The notes: a model not told the origin generated them from the sequence alone. A DNA stretch of 7,149 nt from an uncultured Ignavibacteria bacterium (GCA_913060595.1 CAJXSA010000204.1:1-7149); one strand, 5' to 3'; shown: positions 1-6,773, numbered from the stretch's first letter. A program made the numbers and translations.

Positions 1-419
1 GTGTGCGCGAGCACATGCTCCTTCAGCACCTGCAGCAGCTTGTTGGTCAGGAAATCAAACTCGGCGCGGGGATCGTCCTGCGGAAGGGTCTCGGTGTCGA
101 AGCGAAAGAGCTCCTGCGGAATTTCCTCCGGGGGCGCGGTGAGCGGGGGACGCGGCATGCTGCGCTGTTCGGTCGCTGCGGGAGCGTCTGCCGTCCGCGG
201 GGGGACGTTCTCTTCGCCCTCCTCCTGCGGGAGCTCATCCGCCGGCGCTTCCTCATCGCCCGCACCCACGGAGCGGGACAGTATCTGGTACAAGAGCACG
301 GCACCGAACACAAAAATGACCGCAGCGATGATGCGGATGTAAAGCGGGTCGTCGAAATAGATGAAGACCGCCGCTGCTGCGAGCATGACGGCGCCGATGC
401 CGATACTGGATTTGTTCAC
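1..419 (-). CDS. Membrane-anchored protein with two N-terminal TM helices and an acidic linker (3' end outside window)
   Basis: The reading frame opens at a GTG at 419-417 and runs off the left edge without a stop, giving 139 visible codons. Residues about 7-22 and 28-47 are hydrophobic and look like two membrane helices joined by a short loop containing FDDP. Residues about 50-105 are rich in Glu, Asp, Pro and Ala and look like a disordered linker. From about residue 120 an ordered helical segment begins (FDFLTNKLLQVLKEHVLAH). I think this could be the first helix of a GAF-type or other sensor domain, but the window ends before any diagnostic motif. No good Shine-Dalgarno precedes the GTG. 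It was chosen because the frame has no other start upstream before the TGA at 456-458, and the next ATG (386) would cut the first helix. The gene lies 91 nt downstream of the TPR gene on the same strand and could share its transcript. I cannot name its function. Confidence 0.7.
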   Translation of the reverse strand, partial: MNKSSIGIGAVMLAAAAVFIYFDDPLYIRIIAAVIFVFGAVLLYQILSRSVGAGDEEAPADELPQEEGEENVPPRTADAPAATEQRSMPRPPLTAPPEEIPQELFRFDTETLPQDDPRAEFDFLTNKLLQVLKEHVLAH

Positions 420-468
420 CGCGATGTCGTGGTTGTGAAGGAACGATGGCGCGCTTCAAGTAAAACGG

Positions 469-497
469 AAAGTACGATGCGACGTGTAGAAAGGCAA
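469..497 (-). promoter_or_regulatory. Possible promoter for the membrane-protein gene
   Basis: On the minus strand TTGCCT (497-492) lies 17 nt upstream of TACTTT (474-469), about 50 nt before the GTG at 419. The -35-like box matches 4 of 6 consensus positions and the -10-like box only 3 of 6. The nine bases TTGCCTTTC here also occur at 1539-1547, in the putative dnaE promoter. I see no terminator between the TPR gene and this site, so it would be an internal promoter rather than the only one. Confidence 0.3.
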
Positions 498-510
498 GAA
501 AACAGGGGCG

Positions 511-1395
511 TCACCGGGCGTCGGCCTCTTCGTCACGCATGTAATTGACCCCGCCGGCCACATCGCTGTCCGACACCTCGTCCATGCCGAGTCTGCGACG
601 TATCAGGCGAATGCTCTTCCGCAGATCCTCCATGCGCGGCGCGAGCGCGGCCGCATCTTCCGCGGAGAGATCCCCCCCGTAACGCTGCTCGGCGAGCACG
701 AACATTTCCTTCTCCAGCTGCAGCAGCAATTCCACCTCGCCGGCGGCGTGCGCGGTCCCGGTCTCTTCCGCCTCCTCATCGTCGCGCTCCTCCGCGGGAC
801 GGCTTTTTTCTTCCTTCATCTGCTCCCGCAGCTGTTTGAGCGCATCGATTTTCTGCTGAATCTCCTCCGCCTGGGCGAACCCGTAGAGCGTGGCGAGCCG
901 GAGCGCGTCCTCCGCCTCCTCGAGGCGACCGAACACGGCATAGGTGAGAGCGAGGTTGGCATGCGCCAGCGGATGACCGGGCATCAGCTCGGTCGCCAGC
1001 TGAAGGTACTGCAGCGCATTGCCCGGGTCGCTGAGTTTCAGGCAGACCGCGCCGAGATTGACCAGGTGGTCGGCGTTCTCCGGATCGATGCGGTAGGCGT
1101 TTTCGAAGGCCTTGCGGGCATCGTCGAGCTTTCCAAGCCGCCTGCAGACCACACCGATGTTGTTCCATGCCGCGGAGGAGGATGGATTCTCCTCGAGAAT
1201 GTCCTTGAGAACGGCGAGCGCCTCAGGGTAACGCTGCAGTTCGTCATGCGCGGACGCCAGCTTCAGGCGCAGCTGCTCACGCGCATCCGCTGCGTCGCTG
1301 CGCTGCACCGCAGCGGCAAGCAGGACGGCGGCGCGTTCAAAGTCTTTGTTTTCATAGGCCTCGAGGGCTTCGTGCATGCTCATGCGCTGCTCCAT
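511..1395 (-). CDS. TPR-repeat protein
   Basis: The product is 294 aa and consists mainly of tetratricopeptide repeats, which form helical protein-binding scaffolds. Repeats can be seen at about residues 7-36, 42-72, 75-106, 109-140 and 143-175. The clearest starts AAWNNIGVVCRRLGKL and shows the W/N-IG, A-F and P pattern of the family. Residues about 177-215 are highly charged and probably a helical or coiled-coil linker. They are followed by a helical C-terminal segment (about 219-270) rich in Leu, Glu and Arg with no match I recognise. There is no signal peptide or membrane segment, so it should be cytoplasmic. I chose the ATG at 1395 because GGGGAGG lies 13 nt upstream and a promoter-like TATATTTC sits at 1429-1422. 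The frame stays open to 1533, but that extension runs through the promoter and is unlikely to be coding. ATGs at 1383 (GGAG 6 nt upstream) and 1377 are alternatives. The partner is unknown. Confidence 0.88.
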   Translation of the reverse strand: MEQRMSMHEALEAYENKDFERAAVLLAAAVQRSDAADAREQLRLKLASAHDELQRYPEALAVLKDILEENPSSSAAWNNIGVVCRRLGKLDDARKAFENAYRIDPENADHLVNLGAVCLKLSDPGNALQYLQLATELMPGHPLAHANLALTYAVFGRLEEAEDALRLATLYGFAQAEEIQQKIDALKQLREQMKEEKSRPAEERDDEEAEETGTAHAAGEVELLLQLEKEMFVLAEQRYGGDLSAEDAAALAPRMEDLRKSIRLIRRRLGMDEVSDSDVAGGVNYMRDEEADAR

Positions 1396-1421
1396 GACTC
1401 GATCGTGGCCTCCCCGTGCGG

Positions 1422-1429
1422 GAAATATA
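1422..1429 (-). promoter_or_regulatory. Putative -10/-7 box of the TPR gene
   Basis: The minus strand reads TATATTTC, matching seven of eight positions of the Bacteroidota -7 element TAnnTTTG if the lineage guess is right, and also resembling a sigma-70 -10 box. It lies about 27 nt upstream of the ATG at 1395, which would give a short leader. I do not see a good -35/-33 element at the expected distance. Confidence 0.4.
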
Positions 1430-1464
1430 ACAAATCCCCGGGAGGCGCTCAGGGAAAAAATGCA

Positions 1465-1482
1465 TTGCGTGGAAGCACGCAA
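1465..1482. repeat. 7-bp perfect inverted repeat in the divergent intergenic region
   Basis: TTGCGTG (1465-1471) and CACGCAA (1476-1482) are perfect reverse complements around a 4-nt GAAG spacer. The repeat lies between the two divergent promoter-like boxes, about 36 nt upstream of the TPR-side box and about 80 nt upstream of the dnaE-side box. It could be an operator for a dimeric regulator. On the minus strand it is followed by TGCATTTTTT, so it could also act as an intrinsic terminator or attenuator for transcription entering from the dnaE side. Neither role is shown by the sequence alone. Confidence 0.35.
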
Positions 1483-1538
1483 GTGAATACAGGACAAGGC
1501 GAAACGCGCTTGGGCACATTTTGTCCCTGCCACCGGGA

Positions 1539-1568
1539 TTGCCTTTCGCCGCGGGGCGGATATATTTT
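1539..1568 (+). promoter_or_regulatory. Putative dnaE-trxA promoter
   Basis: TTGCCT (1539-1544) is separated by 16 nt from TATATT (1561-1566). The boxes match the sigma-70 consensus at 4 of 6 and 5 of 6 positions. Read the Bacteroidota way, ATTG (1538-1541) lies 19 nt before TATATTTT (1561-1568), close to TTTG-N19-TAnnTTTG. Transcription would start near 1574-1577, giving a leader of about 25 nt that has no Shine-Dalgarno before the ATG at 1601. Confidence 0.5.
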
Positions 1569-1600
1569 AGTTTCACCGACCGCAACGACAGATCCTACGC

Positions 1601-4600
1601 ATGGCCGATTTCATACACCTGCACAATCATTCCCATTACTCCCTCCTCGATGCCGCGAGCACGGTGGACAGCCTCGTCGCCGCGACCGCCGAGCAGGACA
1701 TGCCCGCATTCGCCCTCACGGATCACGGTGTGATGTTCGGAGCGGTGGAGTTCTACAAAAAAGCGACCCGCGCCGGCATCAAGCCGATCATCGGCAACGA
1801 AATGTACATGGTGACCCGCGGATCCCGCTTCGATCGCAACGCCAGTGAAACGCATCCCGAAGGGAAGCGGCACGGCTACAATCACCTGGTGCTGCTCGCA
1901 AAGAACGATGTGGGATATCACAACCTGCTCAAGCTCACGACGTACGGCCACACGGAAGGATTTTACTACAAGCCGCGCATCGACTGGGAACTGCTCCGCA
2001 AACATCACGAGGGACTGATCGCCCTGACCGCCTGCGCAGGGGGCGTGGTATCGACATACCTTGCGGTGGGCGATTACGAGAGCGCACGCGGTGTGGCGCT
2101 GGAGCTCAAGGAGCTTTTCGGCGACGACGTGTATCTCGAAATACAGAATCACGGACTCGAACGCGAAGCCATCATCCGCGAGGGCATGCAGCGCCTCTCA
2201 CAGGAACTGGACATGCGGCTGATATGCACCAACGACATTCACTATGTCAACCGCGACCACGACGTCGCGCACAACGTGTACCTGCATATCGCCGATGTCC
2301 GTGAAGCGGAAGACATCACCCGGCTGCGCTACGAGACCTCGGAGTATTACTACAAAAGCGAGCAGGAAATGCTCGCCCTGTTCAAGGATTATCCCCAGGC
2401 GATCGAATCCACTGTCGAGGTGATGGAGAAAATCGATTTCAATCTCGAACTCGGCACGCTGCACATGCCCGAATTCCCCATTCCTCCCGAGTCGGGCGCG
2501 AAGGATCTCGACGAGTACATGAGCAAGCTCGTCTATGAGGGTGCGGAGAAACGCTACCGGACCCTCTCGCAGGAAGCCCGTGACAGGCTGGAGTTCGAAA
2601 TCGGCGTCATCACGTCGATGGGGTATTCGGGGTACTTCCTCATCACCCAGGATTTCATCAACGCGGCGAAGGAGCGCGGCATACGCGTGGGACCGGGCCG
2701 CGGCTCGGCCGCAGGCAGCCTCGTGGCCTACTCCCTGGGCATCACCAACGTCGATCCCCTTCGTTACGATCTGCTCTTCGAACGCTTCCTGAATCCCGAC
2801 CGCGTTTCCATGCCCGATATCGACGTGGATTTCCAGGACGACCGGCGCGAGGAAGTGATCGCCTATACGCGAGAAAAATATGGCAGCGACTCGGTCTCGC
2901 AGATCGTCACCTACGGCAAACTCAGCGCACGGGCGGTGATCAAGGATGTCGGCCGTGTCCTCGGCATTCCCCTCAACGTGGTCGAATCCATCACCAAGCA
3001 TATCCCGGTGAAAATGGGGAAGGTCGAACCGCTGCGCTTCGCCTTCGGCCTGGAAAAGGACGCGTCAAAGAAATGGACGCCCATCAAGGAGCTCGAATGG
3101 GTGGCCAAAAGCGACGATCCGAAGATGCAGCAGCTGGTCAAGTACTCCGTTATTCTCGAGGGACTCAACCGCAACGTCGGCATGCACGCAGCGGGCGTGG
3201 TGATCGCACCCAGCGACACGAGTGACTATGTGCCGCTGTACAAGACCCCCAACACCGAACTGATGACGCAGTTCAACATGGGCGATCTCGAGGATGCCGG
3301 CCTGCTGAAAATGGACTTCCTCGGACTGATCACGCTCAGCGTCATCGATCGCGCCCTCAGGCTGATCAAGCTCACGAAAGGCGTGGAAATCGACATCGAG
3401 GACATACCCCTCGACGACGACAAGACCTTCACCATGATCGGCGAGGGACACACCGTCGGCGTGTTCCAGTTCGAATCATCCGGCATGCGCGAGTACCTCT
3501 CGAAGCTCAAACCGCGCTCCATCGACGATCTCGCGGCGATGAATGCGCTCTACCGTCCGGGTCCCATGGAATTCATCGGAGATTTCATCGACCGCAAGTT
3601 CGGCCGGCAGAAAATCGAGTACCTGCACCCGTCCATGGAGCCCATACTCAAATCCACCTACGGCATCATCGTCTTCCAGGAACAGGTCATGCAGCTGGCA
3701 TCGGAAATCGCGGGCTTCACGCTGGCGCAGTCCGACATCATGCGCCGCGCGATGGGAAAAAAGAAGGCGGATGTGATGGCGCAGCAGCGTGTGGCCTTCG
3801 TGGAAGGCGCAGGTGAAAAGGGCATCTCGAAGAAAGTGGCGACAGAGATCTTCGACATGATCGACAAGTTCGCCAATTACGGTTTCAACAAGTCCCATTC
3901 CGTCGCCTATTCCATCCTCGCCTATCAGACCGCCTGGCTGAAAGCCAACCACACCCCGGAATTCATGGCCGCGCTGATGACCGCGGAAATGGCGAAAACC
4001 GACAAGATCGTCATGCTCATCGATGAATGCCGGAAGCTGAATATCGAAGTCCTGCCGCCGGACGTGAACGAGAGCTTCGTCGATTTCAGCGTCAGCGAAC
4101 AGCGCATTCGCTTCGGCCTGGCCGCCATCAAAAACGTCGGCATCGGCGCCGTGGAAAGCATCGTCGAGTCACGAAACGACGGAGGCCCCTTCCAGAGCCT
4201 CTTCGATTTCACCGAGCGCGTGAACACCCGCGCCGTGAACAAGAAAACCATGGAAAGCCTCGTGCTCGCGGGAGCAATGGATTCGCTCGACGGAAATCGG
4301 GCAGAGCAGTTCGACAGCATCGAAAGTGCGATCGCGCATGGGCTGCAGAAGCAGCAGGAACTCGAAATCGGGCAGTCCAGCCTGTTCGATGATGTCACCG
4401 ACAGTGAAACCGCGGCTTCCACACAACCGTCCCTGCACAGCCTCGAAGACTGGTCTGAAGCGGAGAAACTCGCCCGGGAGAAAAGCGTCCTGGGCTTCTA
4501 TGTCTCCGGCCACCCGCTTGAGCCCTGGCGCCTCGAGGTGGAAGCCATCGGCAATGTCGACATGGGCGAAGTGACCATGGAAATCGACGGCAGCACGGTA

Positions 4601-5101
4601 CGGGCCTGCGGCATCATCTCCGCGCTGCGGACCAAGATCGACAAGCGCGGGCGCACCATGGCCTTTGTCACGCTGGAAGATTTTTCCGGGAAAGCCGACT
4701 GCCTGGTCTTCGCCGACGCATACGAGCGGTCGATGTCTCATATCGGGGAAGACCGACCCGTGGTCATGACAGGCAAAGCGGAAGTCAGCGGTGATTCCCT
4801 GCGCATCGTGGCCGAGGAAATCACAGGCATCAGCCAGGCGATCCCCTCGCTCGCGAAATCACTGATCATCTCCATTTCCACCGTCTCCGCCACACGCAAG
4901 CAGATCGGAGACGGCATCGCGTTGCTCGAACAGCATCGCGGCTCTGGGAATGCCCCGTGCTTTTTTTATGTTAGCGATGGAAACGGCCAGACATGGAACC
5001 TGGTCAGCCGCTCCCTCCGCATTCAGGTCACGCGGGAGCTGCTTCTTGAACTCCGAAGCATATTCGGTGCATCTAACGTTCGAATATCACTTGAGACCTA
5101 A
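1601..5101 (+). CDS. dnaE: DNA polymerase III subunit alpha (DnaE)
   Basis: This is the catalytic subunit of the replicative DNA polymerase, 1166 aa and full length for the family, with no intein. The PHP domain (about 1-280) starts with HLHNHSHYSLLD. By alignment from memory with Mycobacterium tuberculosis DnaE1 it keeps all nine metal ligands: H8, H10, D17, H42, E67, H95, C145, D212 and H214. The polymerase core (about 300-800) has the nucleotide-binding GPGRGSAAGS (364-373), the PDIDVDF motif with catalytic D408 and D410, and the third aspartate D572 in MDFLGL. The GFNKSHSVAYS motif (761-771) is typical. A helix-hairpin-helix region lies at about 815-900, a beta-clamp binding motif QSSLF at 925-929, and an OB fold at about 998-1075, followed by a C-terminal tail of about 90 residues. 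The ATG at 1601 begins exactly where family alignments begin, although no ribosome binding site is visible. It is the first gene of a dnaE-trxA unit. Confidence 0.98.
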   Translation: MADFIHLHNHSHYSLLDAASTVDSLVAATAEQDMPAFALTDHGVMFGAVEFYKKATRAGIKPIIGNEMYMVTRGSRFDRNASETHPEGKRHGYNHLVLLAKNDVGYHNLLKLTTYGHTEGFYYKPRIDWELLRKHHEGLIALTACAGGVVSTYLAVGDYESARGVALELKELFGDDVYLEIQNHGLEREAIIREGMQRLSQELDMRLICTNDIHYVNRDHDVAHNVYLHIADVREAEDITRLRYETSEYYYKSEQEMLALFKDYPQAIESTVEVMEKIDFNLELGTLHMPEFPIPPESGAKDLDEYMSKLVYEGAEKRYRTLSQEARDRLEFEIGVITSMGYSGYFLITQDFINAAKERGIRVGPGRGSAAGSLVAYSLGITNVDPLRYDLLFERFLNPDRVSMPDIDVDFQDDRREEVIAYTREKYGSDSVSQIVTYGKLSARAVIKDVGRVLGIPLNVVESITKHIPVKMGKVEPLRFAFGLEKDASKKWTPIKELEWVAKSDDPKMQQLVKYSVILEGLNRNVGMHAAGVVIAPSDTSDYVPLYKTPNTELMTQFNMGDLEDAGLLKMDFLGLITLSVIDRALRLIKLTKGVEIDIEDIPLDDDKTFTMIGEGHTVGVFQFESSGMREYLSKLKPRSIDDLAAMNALYRPGPMEFIGDFIDRKFGRQKIEYLHPSMEPILKSTYGIIVFQEQVMQLASEIAGFTLAQSDIMRRAMGKKKADVMAQQRVAFVEGAGEKGISKKVATEIFDMIDKFANYGFNKSHSVAYSILAYQTAWLKANHTPEFMAALMTAEMAKTDKIVMLIDECRKLNIEVLPPDVNESFVDFSVSEQRIRFGLAAIKNVGIGAVESIVESRNDGGPFQSLFDFTERVNTRAVNKKTMESLVLAGAMDSLDGNRAEQFDSIESAIAHGLQKQQELEIGQSSLFDDVTDSETAASTQPSLHSLEDWSEAEKLAREKSVLGFYVSGHPLEPWRLEVEAIGNVDMGEVTMEIDGSTVRACGIISALRTKIDKRGRTMAFVTLEDFSGKADCLVFADAYERSMSHIGEDRPVVMTGKAEVSGDSLRIVAEEITGISQAIPSLAKSLIISISTVSATRKQIGDGIALLEQHRGSGNAPCFFYVSDGNGQTWNLVSRSLRIQVTRELLLELRSIFGASNVRISLET

Positions 5102-5113
5102 TACCATCAGTGC

Positions 5114-5119
5114 AAGGAG
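5114..5119 (+). promoter_or_regulatory. Ribosome binding site of trxA
   Basis: AAGGAG lies in the 28-nt gap after the dnaE stop and 10 nt before the ATG at 5130. It fixes the trxA start even though the same frame is open well upstream into dnaE. It is the clearest Shine-Dalgarno sequence in the window, whereas dnaE itself has none. Confidence 0.8.
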
Positions 5120-5129
5120 AAACACCCGC

Positions 5130-5450
5130 ATGAAACCCCTTGAAATTACCGACGCAAACTTCGCGCAGGAAGTCGAACAGTCCGACCTGCCCGTACTCGT
5201 GGACTTCTGGGCCGTCTGGTGCGGCCCCTGCCGCATCATCGCTCCCGTCGTCGAGGAACTCGCCGGCGAGTATGACGGCAAACTGAAAGTCGGCAAACTC
5301 GATGTCGATAATAATCCCAATGTCGCGATGAAGTACGGCATCCGCAGCATCCCCACCCTCCTCGTGTTCAAAGGCGGCGAGGTGGTTGATCGTATCGTGG
5401 GCGCCGTTCCCAAGCAGGCCATCGAAGAAAAGGTCAAACCCCTGATGTAA
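5130..5450 (+). CDS. trxA: Thioredoxin
   Basis: This is a small cytoplasmic dithiol-disulfide oxidoreductase. It reduces disulfides in target proteins, typically ribonucleotide reductase, PAPS reductase and methionine sulfoxide reductase, and is itself reduced by thioredoxin reductase. The 106 aa make up a single thioredoxin fold of standard length. The active site WCGPC lies at 30-34 with redox cysteines C31 and C34, D25 in VDFWA is the buried acid, and the cis-proline is P75 in SIPT. The conserved GG pair is at 82-83 and G91 follows in the last strand. There is no signal peptide, so it is cytoplasmic TrxA and not a periplasmic relative. It starts 28 nt after dnaE with its own AAGGAG and is followed by a strong terminator, so it is probably co-transcribed with the polymerase gene. 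Confidence 0.97.
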   Translation: MKPLEITDANFAQEVEQSDLPVLVDFWAVWCGPCRIIAPVVEELAGEYDGKLKVGKLDVDNNPNVAMKYGIRSIPTLLVFKGGEVVDRIVGAVPKQAIEEKVKPLM

Positions 5451-5455
5451 GCTCC

Positions 5456-5530
5456 CGCGCAGCGTCTGCGCGAACGATGCGATTGCGCGCGTCATCCCGC
5501 CCGAGCGGCGAGGTGACGCGCGTTTTCTTT
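5456..5530 (+). terminator. Tandem hairpins and intrinsic terminator after trxA
   Basis: A first hairpin at 5456-5472 pairs CGCGCAG with CTGCGCG around a 3-nt loop. The main terminator pairs CGCGCGTCA (5486-5494) with TGACGCGCG (5514-5522). Inside it CGCC (5498-5501) pairs with GGCG (5507-5510), and TTTTCTTT follows at 5523-5530. This is a typical GC-rich stem plus T-tract for the plus strand and should end the dnaE-trxA transcript. There is no A-tract on the left side, so it is probably one-directional. Confidence 0.85.
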
Positions 5531-5908
5531 GCGGCGCAACATATACAGACGGATTGTGCGATTATCATACAACATAAATGTTCCTTTCCGTATCCCTGCG
5601 CGACGCATTTTCCGGTTGCATTGTGCCGGGAAGGCTCTGTAAATTATAAAACCTCGAAGTATGTTTTCATGCTTCGCAATGATTCGCAGCCTGCCTGTGT
5701 TCTGCTGCGAACACCCGTTCAATCATACGGACGCATCTGACCACATTGAGCCGCTCTCTGTAAAACCCATGGCCGCATGGCCCGCCTGCTGAAGAGAATC
5801 CGAAAGATATCTTGCCGGATAAGGTATGTTTCAGATTTCCCTCCGCAGTGCAATCACGAAGCGCGCAGTCAGACGATCCGCATTCAGAAACTCTGCAAGG
5901 AAGACTCT
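5531..5908 (+). other. Intergenic region with no supported gene
   Basis: This 378-nt stretch between the trxA terminator and the lipoprotein gene is visibly more AT-rich around 5540-5720 than the genes on either side. Short frames exist on both strands (for example a 43-codon frame at 5661-5792), but none has a good ribosome binding site, a recognisable motif or family-like composition. A 10-bp palindrome AAGATATCTT lies at 5804-5813. If the promoter suggested at 5621-5650 is real, about 250 nt would be untranslated leader. I recognise no known riboswitch or RNA gene. Confidence 0.5.
5621..5650 (+). promoter_or_regulatory. Weak candidate promoter for the NlpC/P60 lipoprotein gene
   Basis: TTGTGC (5621-5626) is followed after 18 nt by TATAAA (5645-5650), in the most AT-rich part of the intergenic region. 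The -35-like box matches only 3 of 6 positions. The start of transcription would fall near 5657 and give a leader of about 250 nt before the GTG at 5909. A promoter closer to the gene cannot be excluded. Confidence 0.3.
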
Positions 5909-6769
5909 GTGAAAATGCTACGACTGCTCGCACTTCTTCCAATATTGCTCTTGATACTGCAGGGCTGTTCATCACTCGAACCCCTGCCGCGCTTCCGCAC
6001 TTCCAGCACTTCTTTCGCCCCTGACCAGCTTCCCCTTGCCGAACGTTCCAGCAGCGATCTCGTCGATCCCGCCGCCGTGGCGTCGTACTCCACCATCAAG
6101 GAGCAGGCCAGCCGGCGTGCGCAGCTCGTGGGAAGTGAAGAGGAAGTGCAGAACATGATCATCAACCAGTCCAGTAACAATCTCACCATGCATGTGGACA
6201 GGGTGGGACTGGACATCGAGGAAATCGAAGACGAACTCGCGGAAGGTGACGACATGGACGCCGAGGATTTGTCCGTGTTCGAGGCCCCGGTGGAGAAAGT
6301 GCTCGAACAGAGCTTCAGCGCCTCGCTGGAAGAGAGCCTGGAGCTGAATCCCGCCGTCAACCGCGGTGAACTCATGCGTGAAATCATCAACCTGCTCGGC
6401 ATCCGCTATCGGTACGGCGGCATGGACGCCACGCGCGGACTGGACTGTTCCGCCTTCACGGGCACGATTTACAGCCGCGCGCTGGGTGTGCGTCTGCCGC
6501 GCAGCTCCAACCAGCAGTTCCGCGAGGGTGACACCATCAAGCGCGATGGACTGCAGATCGGCGACCTGGTCTTCTTCAAGACGCGCCGCCGCCGTGCCCC
6601 CGTATCGCATGTCGGCATTTATGTCGGACAGAATCTCTTCGCCCACGCGAGCACGAAACACGGTGTGGTGATATCCAGCCTCGAGCACCCGTATTACAAA
6701 CGTACCTACGTCGGCGCACGCCGCCTGCTTTCCGCCCCGCTCCCCGAAGCGCAGGCCAGCCGCGAATAG
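5909..6769 (+). CDS. NlpC/P60 (C40) cysteine-peptidase lipoprotein, probable murein endopeptidase
   Basis: The product is 286 aa and is predicted to be a lipid-anchored peptidoglycan hydrolase. NlpC/P60 enzymes of this kind usually cut peptide stems or crosslinks of murein. Residues 1-19 form a lipoprotein signal ending LQG before C20, the predicted lipidated cysteine; Gln at -2 is unusual for a lipobox. Residues about 25-150 are low in recognisable motifs and include a very acidic stretch near 102-130. The catalytic domain covers about 155-275, with C180 in LDCSAF, H234 in SHVGIY and H246 in FAHAS. The H234-H246 spacing of 12 equals that recalled for E. coli MepS. I chose the GTG at 5909 because AAGGA lies 7 nt upstream; the ATG at 5915 gives the same mature protein. 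The frame is open back to 5777, but that extension would bury the signal peptide. The exact bond cleaved is unknown. Confidence 0.92.
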   Translation: MKMLRLLALLPILLLILQGCSSLEPLPRFRTSSTSFAPDQLPLAERSSSDLVDPAAVASYSTIKEQASRRAQLVGSEEEVQNMIINQSSNNLTMHVDRVGLDIEEIEDELAEGDDMDAEDLSVFEAPVEKVLEQSFSASLEESLELNPAVNRGELMREIINLLGIRYRYGGMDATRGLDCSAFTGTIYSRALGVRLPRSSNQQFREGDTIKRDGLQIGDLVFFKTRRRRAPVSHVGIYVGQNLFAHASTKHGVVISSLEHPYYKRTYVGARRLLSAPLPEAQASRE

Positions 6770-6773
6770 ATAA

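Noticed and set aside
1396..1533. Upstream extension of the TPR protein (46 extra residues)
   Set aside because: It runs through the promoter-like TATATTTC box and the inverted repeat, its residues do not look like TPR sequence, and better-supported ATGs lie downstream.
748..1848. 366-codon plus-strand frame overlapping the TPR gene and the dnaE start
   Set aside because: It is antisense to an obvious TPR protein, overlaps the start of dnaE in another frame, and its product has no family-like pattern; it is a GC-rich shadow.
2198..3001. 267-codon minus-strand frame inside dnaE
   Set aside because: It is antisense to the conserved dnaE core and its His/Asp/Val-rich composition is typical of the complement of coding sequence.
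1601..5101. Intein or split-gene signature in dnaE
   Set aside because: dnaE is a frequent intein host, but the protein is continuous, normal in length and has no splicing-block motifs.
5661..5792. 43-codon frame in the lipoprotein leader as a leader peptide
   Set aside because: It has no ribosome binding site and no regulatory codon run, and nothing suggests translation.
5777..5908. Upstream extension of the lipoprotein from the ATG at 5777
   Set aside because: It would put 44 residues before a clear lipoprotein signal peptide, and the GTG at 5909 has a well-spaced AAGGA.
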